NCBI RefSeq assembly: GCF_020179425.1
Contig: NZ_JAILYM010000010.1
Coordinates: 1 to 64,000, forward strand
Direction: 5' to 3'
From: Novosphingobium percolationis
GTDB lineage: Bacteria; Pseudomonadota; Alphaproteobacteria; Sphingomonadales; Sphingomonadaceae
DNA length: 64,000 nt
The position numbers were made by a program, and so were the translations under genes. Every line of letters starts with the position of its first letter. Position 1 is the first letter of the stretch. Below, one piece after another: positions 7,948-15,942 of this stretch. Under the pieces are notes generated by a model. It did no database searches. It had not been told where the DNA came from and saw nothing but the letters and a program-made list of their open reading frames with translations.

Positions 7948-8221
7948 GGGACATTTGACCGAAGGCAATGATGAACTCGTGAAGCGGGTGCGCCGCATCG
8001 CGGGTCAGGTCACCGCAATTGAGAAAGCGCTGGCGGCAGGGACGGACTGCACGACGACGCTGCATCTGGTCGCAGCGACCCGCGGTGCCATCAATGGCCT
8101 CATGGACGTGATTATCGAGGAGCATGTCCGGGCGCATGTGGCGCATCCCGATCTTCCGGCCGAGGAGCGCGCCGCAGGGGCGGAAGAACTGATCGCGGTC
8201 ATACGCCGCTACGCAAAATGA
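7946..8221 (+). CDS. dmeR: RcnR/CsoR-family Ni/Co-responsive repressor (DmeR)
   Basis: The protein is 91 residues and all-helical (DUF156). The residues that bind Ni/Co in E. coli RcnR (His3, Cys35, His60, His64) are all present at the same positions: H3, C35, H60 and H64. This separates it from copper sensors (CsoR) and formaldehyde sensors (FrmR). It lies 10 bases before dmeF, the arrangement known from rhizobial dmeRF operons. The operator overlaps its own start, so autoregulation is expected. Confidence 0.9.
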   Translation: MGHLTEGNDELVKRVRRIAGQVTAIEKALAAGTDCTTTLHLVAATRGAINGLMDVIIEEHVRAHVAHPDLPAEERAAGAEELIAVIRRYAK

Positions 8222-8231
8222 GGCTGAGATA

Positions 8232-9152
8232 TTGACGACGTCCCGCGACATTGACGCCTTTACGCACGACCATGTGTATCTGGGGGCCTCTCACGACGAG
8301 AACGCCCGCCGGACGTTGTGGGTTGTGGTGCTGACGGCTGTGATGATGATCGGCGAGATCTTCGCCGGCTATGTCACAGGCTCGATGGCGCTCCTAGCCG
8401 ACGGTTTTCATATGGCGACCCACGCCGGGGCGCTGAGTGTCGCAGCGATTGCCTATGCCTATGCCAAGCGGCATGCATCCAATGGGCGGTTCAGCTTCGG
8501 AACCGGAAAGGTCGGCGACCTGGCAGGCTTCGCTTCGGCGCTCGTTCTAGGCCTTATTGCCTTGGGAATCGGGGTCGAATCGATCCTGCGGCTGTTCGAA
8601 CCCATCAAGGTCGCGTTTGGCGAAGCAACGGTGATTGCGGTCATTGGGCTCGGCGTGAACATCGTCAGCGCATTTCTGCTGTCGGGTAGCCACCATCATC
8701 ATGGTCATGACGATCACGCCCATGACCATGATGCCCATGGCGGCGACAATAACCTCCGCTCAGCCTATATGCACGTCCTCGCCGACGCTCTCACCTCGGT
8801 GTTGGCGATCACGGCTCTTCTGGCAGGGCGCTATCTGGGCTGGGTATGGATGGACCCTGTCATGGGAATCGTCGGGGCAGTGGTGATCGCCCGCTGGTCC
8901 TGGAGCTTGATGCGCGATACCGCCGCAGTCCTCCTCGATACGACCGACAATCATGTGGCCGAGGAAATACAGGATCTCGTCGAAGGCCCCGGAGATGCGC
9001 GCATTTCCGATCTCCATGTCTGGCGTGTCGGCCCCGAGGCCCATGCCGCGATCGTCGGCGTTGTCGGCGGCGCGGGAATCGATGCGACTATCATCCGTGA
9101 CCGTCTCGTCCCCGTCCATGAACTGAAGCATCTGACGGTCGAGTGCCATTGA
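8232..9152 (+). CDS. dmeF: DmeF-type cation diffusion facilitator (Co/Ni exporter)
   Basis: The protein has 306 residues, six predicted membrane helices and a cytosolic tail. CDF metal-site motifs are visible as HxxxD-like LLADGFHMATHAG in helix 2 and HVLADALTSV in helix 5. A long His/Asp loop (about residues 155-175, SHHHHGHDDHAHDHDAHGG) joins helices 4 and 5, typical of DmeF. It exports divalent metals, mainly cobalt and nickel, into the periplasm by proton antiport. The start is a TTG at 8232, just after the dmeR stop. Confidence 0.9.
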   Translation: MTTSRDIDAFTHDHVYLGASHDENARRTLWVVVLTAVMMIGEIFAGYVTGSMALLADGFHMATHAGALSVAAIAYAYAKRHASNGRFSFGTGKVGDLAGFASALVLGLIALGIGVESILRLFEPIKVAFGEATVIAVIGLGVNIVSAFLLSGSHHHHGHDDHAHDHDAHGGDNNLRSAYMHVLADALTSVLAITALLAGRYLGWVWMDPVMGIVGAVVIARWSWSLMRDTAAVLLDTTDNHVAEEIQDLVEGPGDARISDLHVWRVGPEAHAAIVGVVGGAGIDATIIRDRLVPVHELKHLTVECH

Positions 9153-9164
9153 AAGCGCGCACGC

Positions 9165-9347
9165 ATGAAGTCTCCGTGCATCGACTTGTGCGCGTTTGAC
9201 GGTTCGACCGGCTGGTGCCGGGGGTGCGGCAGGTCCAAACCCGAATGCAGGACATGGAAGAAGGCGCAGCCGCAACAACAACGCAAGATCGCTGCCGACC
9301 TTCCGCGCCGGCTTGCGAAGCTGGCAGGCCGCAAACTGCACAAGTGA
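9165..9347 (+). CDS. DUF1289 family small cysteine-rich protein
   Basis: The 60-residue protein begins MKSPCIDLCAFDG and continues GWCRGCGRSKPEC, giving five cysteines in the DUF1289 pattern (CxxxC...CxxCxRxxxE). The family probably binds metal or an Fe-S cluster; its function is not established. It sits 12 bases after dmeF, most likely in the same transcript. The following 59 bases separate it from the convergent cueR. Confidence 0.8.
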   Translation: MKSPCIDLCAFDGSTGWCRGCGRSKPECRTWKKAQPQQQRKIAADLPRRLAKLAGRKLHK

Positions 9348-9406
9348 AATCAGCGGCGCGGCGGCTTGCACGCGCCCCTGACGATCTACCGACCCGCCAG
9401 ATAGGC

Positions 9407-9793
9407 TCAGGACGCCAGACGCGTCAGTATCGGACATTCAGGCCGCTCATTTCCGTGACAGCTCTTCGCCAAATCCAGCAGCGCTTCACGCATCGCATTG
9501 AGCGCATCCGCCTTTCGGCCAAGATCCGCCGCGCGAGATTCTGCCAGCGCCCTGACCTCCGAACTGGCGCGATCACGATCGGACCACAGATCAAGCAGCT
9601 TTCGGATTTCCTCGATCGGAAAGCCGAGATCGCGGGCATTGGCTATGAAGCGAAGGCGATGGACGTCCGCGTCGCTATAATCGCGATAGCCACTGTCTCG
9701 CCGCGCCGCCGACGGGATCAGGCCGATCTTCTCATAGTGGCGGATCATCCGTTGCGAGACCCCGCTCGCGGCCGACGCACCGCCGATGTTCAC
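9407..9793 (-). CDS. cueR: CueR-type MerR-family Cu(I)-responsive regulator
   Basis: The 128-residue protein has an N-terminal MerR HTH and a dimerisation helix. Cys112 and Cys120 (SCHGNERPEC) and Ser77 fall at exactly the CueR numbers. Serine at 77, where divalent-metal sensors have cysteine, marks a +1 metal sensor. It starts with GTG at 9793 and overlaps the upstream ATPase stop as GTGA, so regulator and pump are co-translated. It should activate the 12179-12209 promoter. Confidence 0.93.
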   Translation of the reverse strand: MNIGGASAASGVSQRMIRHYEKIGLIPSAARRDSGYRDYSDADVHRLRFIANARDLGFPIEEIRKLLDLWSDRDRASSEVRALAESRAADLGRKADALNAMREALLDLAKSCHGNERPECPILTRLAS

Positions 9794-12153
9794 AGTGTCA
9801 CCCGATTGAGGCGCAGCGCGTTGGTGACCACGCTGACCGACGACAGCGCCATCGCCGCCGCCGCGATGATCGGCGAGAGCAGGATGCCGAAGATCGGGTA
9901 GAGCAGGCCCGCCGCGATCGGGACCCCGGCAGCGTTGTAGATGAAGGCGAAGAACAGGTTCTGGCGGATATTGGACATGGTCGCCTCGCTCAGCCGGCGC
10001 GCACGCACGATACCGCCTAGATCACCCTTCAGCAGCGTCACGCCAGCGCTTTCGATCGCGACATCGGTGCCGGAGCCCATTGCGATGCCGACATCGGCGG
10101 CGGCGAGCGCCGGCGCATCGTTGACCCCGTCGCCTGCCATGGCGACGATGCGGCCCTCGCCCTTCAATCGGACGACCACCGCGCTCTTCTGATCCGGCAG
10201 CACTTCGGCTTCGACCTCGTCGATCCCGAGCTTGCGTCCGACCGCTTCGGCCGTGGTGCGATTGTCGCCGGTCAGCATCACGACCCTTATACCCTCCTTG
10301 CGAAGCGCCGCGATGGCCTCGGCCGTCGTCGCCTTGATCGCATCGGCAATGGCCAGAATCCCGGCCGCCTGCTTGTCGATGCCGATGAAAATGGCGGTCG
10401 CGCCATCCTGACGCAGTTCGTCGGCCTGTAGCTCAAGAGCGCTGACATCGATCCCGCTTTCAGACAGGAAGCGAGCATTGCCCAGGGTGATGCGCTTGCC
10501 ATCGACCGTGCCGAACGCGCCCTTGCCGGTTGGCGAATCGAAGTCAGTGACTTCGGGAAGTGCGATTCCCCTGTCCTTGGCGGCGGCGACCACGGCGAGA
10601 GCGAGCGGATGTTCGGACGCTCGCTCGACGCCTGCTGCGAGCCGCAGCAGGTCGCTCTCCTCATGGCCAGGGGCGGAGACGATGCGGGTGACCGAGGGGC
10701 GCCCTTCGGTCAACGTCCCGGTCTTGTCGACGACGAGCGTGTCGACCTTCTCCATCCGCTCCAATGCTTCGGCATTCTTGATGAGGACGCCGAGCCCCGC
10801 GCCCCGACCGATGCCGACCATGATCGACATCGGCGTCGCCAGCCCCAAGGCGCAGGGGCAGGCGATGATGAGGACGGCGACGGCGGCGATCAGGCCATGG
10901 GCCAGGCGCGGCTCCGGCCCCCAGAGACCCCACACGCCAAAGGCGATGACCGCGACGAGCAGGACGGCGGGCACGAACCATCCCGCGACCTGGTCAGCCA
11001 GGCGCTGGATCGGCGCCCGCGAGCGCTGCGCGTCCGCCACCATCTGGACGATGCGCGCCAGCATCGTGTCGCGGCCCACCTTCTCGGCGCGGATGACGAG
11101 CGCGCCGCTCTGGTTGATCGTTCCGCCGATGACAGCGTCGCCGAGCGCCTTCGTGACCGGCATCGACTCGCCCGTCACCATCGACTCATCGAGCGAGGAT
11201 CGGCCCTCCTCGACCTCGCCATCGACCGGCACTTTTTCGCCCGGTCGAACACGGAGCCGATCGCCAACGGCGACCTGGTCGAGCGACACCTCCTCGTCAC
11301 TCCCGTTGGCGCCAATGCGGCGCGCGGTCTTGGGCGCAAGGTTGAGCAGCGCCTTGATGGCGCCCGAGGTTCGCTCGCGGGCACGCAACTCGAGGACTTG
11401 TCCCAGCAGGACCAGGACAGTGATGACGGCGGCGGCCTCGAAATAGACCGCGACAGAGCCATCGGCCGCTCGGAACGCGGCGGGGAAAATGCCGGGAGCA
11501 ACGGTTGCAACGACGCTATAGGCCCAGGCTACACCGGTGCCCATGGCGATCAGCGTGAACATATTGAGCTTGCGCGTGCGAACCGAAATCCACCCGCGCT
11601 CGAAGAAGGGAAACCCTGCCCACAGCACAACCGGGGTCGCCAGCGCCAACTGGACCCAAGCCGAGGCTGCTGGCGACAGCAGATGGTGGAGCGCGGGGAA
11701 GAGGTGGCCGCCCATTTCGAGCGCGAACACGGGAAGGGTCAGCACAAGGCCGATCCAGAAACGACGGGTCATATCGACGAGTTCGGCACTCGGCGCTGTA
11801 TCTGCAGTGACCATTTCGGGTTCAAGCGCCATGCCGCATATGGGGCAGGCGCCAGGATGGTCCTGTCGGACTTCCGGGTGCATGGGACAGGTCCAGATGG
11901 CGCCCTCGGCCACTGCTTCCTGCCCGGTCGAGCGATCGTTCAGATAGCGGTCCGGATCGGCAACAAATTTGGACCGGCAACCCGCGCTGCAGAAATGATA
12001 GTCATGGCCGGCATGGGTGGCGTGATGGGGTGTAGCCCCTGGATCTACCGTCATCCCGCAAACCGGATCGATTACCGTTGCAGCGCCCTTGTCCTTGCCG
12101 CCCGCGCAGCAGCTATGGGCGTGAGCATGGCTCGTTGCTTTGGACTCGGGCAC
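9790..12153 (-). CDS. copA: Cu(I)-translocating P1B-type ATPase with N-terminal YHS and metal-binding domains
   Basis: The 787-residue pump has the CPC motif at 432-434, phosphorylated Asp at 476 in DKTGT, the TGES actuator loop near 328 and GDGxNDAP near the end. Instead of a CxxC HMA domain, the N-terminus carries a His/Cys stretch (HAHAHSCC), a YHS domain (DPVCGMTV, 29-36) and the CPMHPEV...CPICGM domain (89-108). This N-terminal layout is common in sphingomonads and CopB/SilP-like pumps. The ATPase removes cytosolic Cu(I) (or Ag(I)) to the periplasm. Note that the multicopper oxidase at 15943 is also called copA. Confidence 0.93.
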   Translation of the reverse strand: MPESKATSHAHAHSCCAGGKDKGAATVIDPVCGMTVDPGATPHHATHAGHDYHFCSAGCRSKFVADPDRYLNDRSTGQEAVAEGAIWTCPMHPEVRQDHPGACPICGMALEPEMVTADTAPSAELVDMTRRFWIGLVLTLPVFALEMGGHLFPALHHLLSPAASAWVQLALATPVVLWAGFPFFERGWISVRTRKLNMFTLIAMGTGVAWAYSVVATVAPGIFPAAFRAADGSVAVYFEAAAVITVLVLLGQVLELRARERTSGAIKALLNLAPKTARRIGANGSDEEVSLDQVAVGDRLRVRPGEKVPVDGEVEEGRSSLDESMVTGESMPVTKALGDAVIGGTINQSGALVIRAEKVGRDTMLARIVQMVADAQRSRAPIQRLADQVAGWFVPAVLLVAVIAFGVWGLWGPEPRLAHGLIAAVAVLIIACPCALGLATPMSIMVGIGRGAGLGVLIKNAEALERMEKVDTLVVDKTGTLTEGRPSVTRIVSAPGHEESDLLRLAAGVERASEHPLALAVVAAAKDRGIALPEVTDFDSPTGKGAFGTVDGKRITLGNARFLSESGIDVSALELQADELRQDGATAIFIGIDKQAAGILAIADAIKATTAEAIAALRKEGIRVVMLTGDNRTTAEAVGRKLGIDEVEAEVLPDQKSAVVVRLKGEGRIVAMAGDGVNDAPALAAADVGIAMGSGTDVAIESAGVTLLKGDLGGIVRARRLSEATMSNIRQNLFFAFIYNAAGVPIAAGLLYPIFGILLSPIIAAAAMALSSVSVVTNALRLNRVTL

Positions 12154-12178
12154 AGCACGTCTCCTTGTTGACGTTGCC

Positions 12179-12209
12179 TATCTGGGGTCTGACATCATGT
12201 CAGGGTCAA
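12179..12209 (-). promoter_or_regulatory. CueR-dependent promoter of copA(ATPase)-cueR
   Basis: On the minus strand TTGACC (12209-12204) is followed, after a 19-bp spacer, by CAGATA (12184-12179). The long spacer carries the dyad CTGACATCATGTCAG (12189-12203; perfect 7-bp arms around one base). Over-long spacers with a central dyad are the hallmark of MerR-family activated promoters. Confidence 0.7.
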
Positions 12210-12268
12210 GGGCGGATCGATAATTTTGTGAACGACGTGCATCGTTTGCCAGGGCGAACATCGCTCTC

Positions 12269-13204
12269 TCACATTCCCGAAGCCGGTGGCGCCAGCAGCC
12301 CGAGCCAGGCGACCAGTACGAGGATCACGATTACACAGCCGCTTTCGACCAGAAGACTCCGCCGCAGCGACCGGACAGCAGAGCGGCCGTCACCCTCTTC
12401 CAACGCCGTTGCGAGCGCCGGGGTCAGGAAGAAGCGGTTGGCGGCCGCCAGCAGCAGCATCACGCCGAAAAGCAGCAATTTTGCCAGAAGCAGCACGCCA
12501 TAGAGGCTCGTGAAAAGCGCGCCCAGCTTTGAAGGACCGATCAAAATCCAACTGTTTATCAGGCCCGAGAGGATCAGCAGGCCGACCACGATGGAGCCTA
12601 CCCTTGCAAAGCCGTCCAATGCCCGGTGCGAAAGATGGATATGTTCCCTGGCCATGCGCGCCGCGGGTCGAAAAATGAGAAGGCACAGGGCACACAGCGC
12701 CCCGATCCATATCCCGGCGGCGAGAAGATGGATGATGTCAGCGCCCAGGTGAAACAAGCCAAGCGCGCCTTCGTCCGCCGCCCCGTGACCTGTCCATGCC
12801 AGTGTCGCAAGGGCTGTCGCCGCTGTGGTCGACAGCGCGGCCAAAGCGAAGCTCGGACGTCGCCATCCCACGATCGAAAAATAGAGCACCAGCAAGAGCG
12901 CGGCGATACGCACCTGCCAGACGGTGCCGGTGGTCGTTTCCGCGATGACCATGTTGACCGTAGCCCGGTCGATTTCACCGATCGGGACGCCCCCCATGGA
13001 TGCCGCCAGCACCATCATGCCCAATATCGACAATCCGATGCCGACCAAGGCGATGGTAGCAAGGGCGGGGCGGAAGCGCAGGACCGAGCCGGATTTACGC
13101 TCGGCCCCGCGCAACGTATAGAGCCCGAACATCGGCAGCCCAAAGAGCAGCATGAGGTCAAGATAAAGGCCCAGCCTGACGGCAATCGCCACCAAGTCCG
13201 GCAC
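12269..13204 (-). CDS. copD: CopD-family inner-membrane copper protein
   Basis: The 311-residue, mostly hydrophobic protein has about eight membrane helices and the CopD motif GADIIHLLAAGIWIGAL near residue 155. The family works with periplasmic CopC and is thought to move copper across the inner membrane or to supply it to cuproenzymes. It starts with GTG at 13204, just after the copC stop, so copCD form one minus-strand operon. It lies downstream of neither CueR nor an obvious dyad; its regulator is unknown. Confidence 0.88.
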   Translation of the reverse strand: MPDLVAIAVRLGLYLDLMLLFGLPMFGLYTLRGAERKSGSVLRFRPALATIALVGIGLSILGMMVLAASMGGVPIGEIDRATVNMVIAETTTGTVWQVRIAALLLVLYFSIVGWRRPSFALAALSTTAATALATLAWTGHGAADEGALGLFHLGADIIHLLAAGIWIGALCALCLLIFRPAARMAREHIHLSHRALDGFARVGSIVVGLLILSGLINSWILIGPSKLGALFTSLYGVLLLAKLLLFGVMLLLAAANRFFLTPALATALEEGDGRSAVRSLRRSLLVESGCVIVILVLVAWLGLLAPPASGM

Positions 13205-13208
13205 GATC

Positions 13209-13589
13209 TTACTTCACCTTGAACGTGTAGGCGCCCTCGATTCGATGCGTGTCAGTGGACACGACATGATAGTCCACCTTGTATGTGCCGGCCGACAGTG
13301 GCTTCGCAAACGTCGCGACGAGCGTCTTGCCGTCAGGCGCGAGCGTGGCCTTGACGCCATTGATCTTCATCGGTCCCATCTTCATGCCGGGCATCTCCGT
13401 CATCGTCAGGTCGATACCGGAAAATTGTGCGACGAGCGCTTCGGTAAAGACGAGCTGGATCTTCGTGGGGACCGCTACCACCGCATCGGCAGCGGGCAGG
13501 GCGGTCGCCAACCTCGGGTGCGCCTGCGCGGCAACCGTCACGAAGGTCGAGGCAGCCAAGGCGGCCGCAAAAACTGTCTTACGAAACAT
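13209..13589 (-). CDS. copC: CopC periplasmic copper-binding protein
   Basis: The 126-residue protein has a signal peptide (MFRKTVFAAALAAS...AAQA) cleaved just before His24, which would become the N-terminal Cu(II) ligand as in PcoC/CopC. The C-terminal DYHVVSTDTHRIEGAYTF supplies the Asp/His partners, and a short Met motif (MPGMKMGPM) adds a possible Cu(I) site. The start at 13589 is chosen for its GGAGA site; an upstream ATG at 13601 is possible. Nothing clear is visible in the 234-bp divergent region upstream. Confidence 0.9.
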   Translation of the reverse strand: MFRKTVFAAALAASTFVTVAAQAHPRLATALPAADAVVAVPTKIQLVFTEALVAQFSGIDLTMTEMPGMKMGPMKINGVKATLAPDGKTLVATFAKPLSAGTYKVDYHVVSTDTHRIEGAYTFKVK

Positions 13590-13823
13590 CGATTTCTCCA
13601 TGGTCGGCGTGCTGCCGACACAGCCAATTACGCACGGCGGCGCGCGACCCCTCATCAATGCGGCCATATTTCTTCGGCGCGGGCTCCAATGACTGCACGG
13701 CAGCCCGCCCCGCATCTATGATTTTCGCGTCTCTTGAGGGGTCGAGGCACCGCGCGCGTATGATGAAGTGGATGGGTGCGAAAATCACCGATCACCCATG
13801 GGCTTTTGCTGGGGGAGGACGCG

Positions 13824-14420
13824 ATGACTGATTCAAGGGCAACAGGGTTCCGACGGCATTTGCCGAGTGGCCCATTCATTGCCTTGGCGGCGCTCGCAGT
13901 CGCGGCGATCGGTGGCGCGGTGGTGTATGTCGGAGCCTATGACATTGGTGCCGACGCGCCGCATAGCCAACCTGTTTATTGGATGATCTCGCAATTTCGG
14001 GACCGCTCGATTGCTGTCCGGTCACGTAACATCGTCGTTCCTGCGAACCTCATGGATGTGAAGCGTCTCCAAAGCGGAGCAGGGCTCTACACGGAGATGT
14101 GCAGCGGCTGCCATCTCGCACCGGGTTTGGATAAGAGCGAGATAAGCCAGGGTCTGTATCCGAGGGCGCCGGAACTCTTTCGCGAGCCGCAAAGGCCGGC
14201 GCAGCAACAGTTTTGGATCATCAAGCACGGCGTCAAGCTCACGGCCATGCCGGCATGGGGCAAGACGCATAGCGATGAACTGATCTGGGATATGGTGGCC
14301 TTTATCCGGCAATTGCCGAATATGTCGGCCGCGCAATATCAAGCCGCTATCGCGAGTGCGCCCGAGGACCATGATGCAATGATGAAAGACATGCCCGGCA
14401 TGGCGAAGAAGACGCACTAG
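13824..14420 (+). CDS. membrane-anchored monohaem cytochrome c
   Basis: The 198-residue protein has one N-terminal transmembrane anchor (residues 17-38) and a periplasmic domain with the haem motif CSGCH at 93-97. A distal Met is likely in LTAMPAWGK. The C-terminus is Met/His-rich (DHDAMMKDMPGMAKKTH), hinting at copper contact. Start 13824 follows GGGGGAGGA. Cytochromes of this type recur in sphingomonad copper loci, possibly as electron acceptors for copper oxidation; this is inference. Confidence 0.82.
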   Translation: MTDSRATGFRRHLPSGPFIALAALAVAAIGGAVVYVGAYDIGADAPHSQPVYWMISQFRDRSIAVRSRNIVVPANLMDVKRLQSGAGLYTEMCSGCHLAPGLDKSEISQGLYPRAPELFREPQRPAQQQFWIIKHGVKLTAMPAWGKTHSDELIWDMVAFIRQLPNMSAAQYQAAIASAPEDHDAMMKDMPGMAKKTH

Positions 14421-14565
14421 ATCAGGGCGCAAGACCACGGCGCACATGCTCATCAGCTCGCGAAGGCCCAGGGGGGCACCAATTCGCAGGGTGCCGCTGC
14501 GCGGCGAATGATAGGGTATGATTGCCGAGCTTCGAAGGACGAGACGGAACGATTGGAAATATGTG

Positions 14566-14847
14566 ATGAATACAGACCTTGATGAGCTCTTGAGCCGTCT
14601 ACGCACCGACGCCGTTCATCCCGGGCTTGCTGGCCTTGAGGGCGCTGTATTGCGGCGCATCGCGGCACGCCCGCAAGTTTCTACCGGCCAACAGTTGAGA
14701 CTGGGCATGGTCGCGGCGTTTGGCGCGGTGTTGCTCGGTGTTGCCAGCAACAGCCTTACCACCCCCGCGGAAGCTTCCATTACGCTATCGCCCTTTGGCC
14801 CCTCCAATCCCCTTGCGCCGTCAACGTTGCTGGCAGGGCCGCGATGA
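14566..14847 (+). CDS. CnrY-like small membrane anti-sigma factor
   Basis: The 93-residue protein has a cytosolic N-terminus (MNTDLDELLSRLRTDAVHP), one membrane span around residues 44-62 and a short periplasmic tail. CnrY of Cupriavidus is about 95 residues with the same topology, and its N-terminus sequesters the sigma factor CnrH. Sequence similarity is too weak to assign by motif, so the call rests on size, topology and position directly before a CnrX-like sensor and an ECF sigma factor. Its stop overlaps the next ATG (ATGA). Confidence 0.65.
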   Translation: MNTDLDELLSRLRTDAVHPGLAGLEGAVLRRIAARPQVSTGQQLRLGMVAAFGAVLLGVASNSLTTPAEASITLSPFGPSNPLAPSTLLAGPR

Positions 14848-15281
14848 AACCCAGGCTGCTTCTGTTGATCGCACTTGTCGCCTTCTTTGCGGCGATCGCC
14901 GGCGTGTTTCTGGGACGCCATTTCTTCCCGCAGCCAGCGGCTGCCGGTGTCGAGCTGCATGACGTATTGCACAGCAAGCTCGATCTGGATGATCATCAGA
15001 AGCGTCAGATCGATCTCCTCGAACAGCGTTTTGCCGTGCGCCGCCGGGCACTAGAGCTTGAGCTGAAGGCCGATAATGCGCGTCTCGCCGACGCAATCGA
15101 AGCCGAGCATGGTAACGGTCCGCAGGTTACCGCGGCCGTCGATAAGTCGCATCAGGCGATGGGTGAACTGCAAAAGGAAACGCTCGGCCATATCTTCGCC
15201 ATGCGGCAGGTCCTTCGCCCGGATCAGGCCAGGACCTTCGACCAAGCGGTGGTCCATGCGCTCACCGACGATGTGCGGTGA
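14844..15281 (+). CDS. CnrX-like periplasmic heavy-metal sensor
   Basis: The 145-residue protein has an N-terminal membrane anchor and a helical-hairpin periplasmic domain. The CnrX metal ligands H42, H46, E63, H119 and M123 correspond here to H39, H43, E60, H116 and M120 (HDVLH, LLEQRF, HIFAM), the same spacing with a constant offset of three. It should bind Ni/Co-like metal, or possibly copper given the locus, and release the sigma factor through the CnrY-like partner. It overlaps both neighbours by ATGA/GTGA. Confidence 0.82.
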   Translation: MKPRLLLLIALVAFFAAIAGVFLGRHFFPQPAAAGVELHDVLHSKLDLDDHQKRQIDLLEQRFAVRRRALELELKADNARLADAIEAEHGNGPQVTAAVDKSHQAMGELQKETLGHIFAMRQVLRPDQARTFDQAVVHALTDDVR

Positions 15282-15850
15282 GCCTCGATTTCAAGGCGTG
15301 TTCGGACGGTGAACTGGCGGCGCTGACCCTGGGCGGGCGGCAAGCGGCATTCGCCGAAATAATGCTCCGCCATCAAGCCCCGATTTTTCGGCTGGTGCGT
15401 GGGCTGGTTGGCAATGCCGAAGAAGCGCTCGATCTTACCCAGGACTGTTTCGTGTCGGCCTTTGGTCATTTGCGGAAATATGACGGGGATCGCCCGCTGC
15501 GCGCCTGGCTTTCGCGGATTGCGATAAACAAATGTCGCGATTGGCGACGGCGGCAAAAAGTGCGGCAGTTTTTCACCCTTGCCAGCGCGACACCCGAACA
15601 GAACTGGGAAAACATTCCGGACGATAGCCCTTCCGCGCATGATGACGCGGCAGGGAAGCTGGAACTGAAGCGCTTGAACTTGGCGCTTGCCGGCCTCTCG
15701 GCACCGCTACGAGAAGTGCTTTTGCTGCGGACTGTCGAGGGAATGACACAGGCGGAAACCGCGACGGTTCTCTCGATCAGCGGCAAGGCTGTCGAAACTC
15801 GATTGTACCGGGCGCGGACGCGACTTGCGGAAATTTTGGCAGAACGATGA
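15278..15850 (+). CDS. ECF RNA polymerase sigma factor (CnrH-like)
   Basis: The 190-residue protein has sigma-70 region 2 (residues ~25-90, with LTQDCFVSAFGHLRKYD and PLRAWLSRIAINKCRDWRRR) and region 4 (residues ~125-185, LSAPLREVLLLRTVEGMTQAE... then an HTH). It starts with GTG at 15278 in a GTGA overlap with the sensor gene. It should direct transcription of a metal-resistance operon when the periplasmic sensor binds metal. Good candidates are the following copA-copB genes 90 bases downstream, but I could not identify its promoter motif. Confidence 0.85.
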   Translation: MSLDFKACSDGELAALTLGGRQAAFAEIMLRHQAPIFRLVRGLVGNAEEALDLTQDCFVSAFGHLRKYDGDRPLRAWLSRIAINKCRDWRRRQKVRQFFTLASATPEQNWENIPDDSPSAHDDAAGKLELKRLNLALAGLSAPLREVLLLRTVEGMTQAETATVLSISGKAVETRLYRARTRLAEILAER

Positions 15851-15942
15851 GGGATCGGCCTTCGTCGTGCGTAAGGCTTGAGAGAGTGCCGCGGATAAGG
15901 AGGCCCCGAGTCCGGTCCGCCGATTGAAACAAGGGAGATTCC

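Noticed and set aside
10609..12171. Long plus-strand frame (520 codons) opposite the copper ATPase
   Set aside because: It is antisense to a secure P1B-ATPase gene, has a His/Arg/Asp-rich composition typical of reverse-frame reading in GC-rich DNA, and shows no domain.
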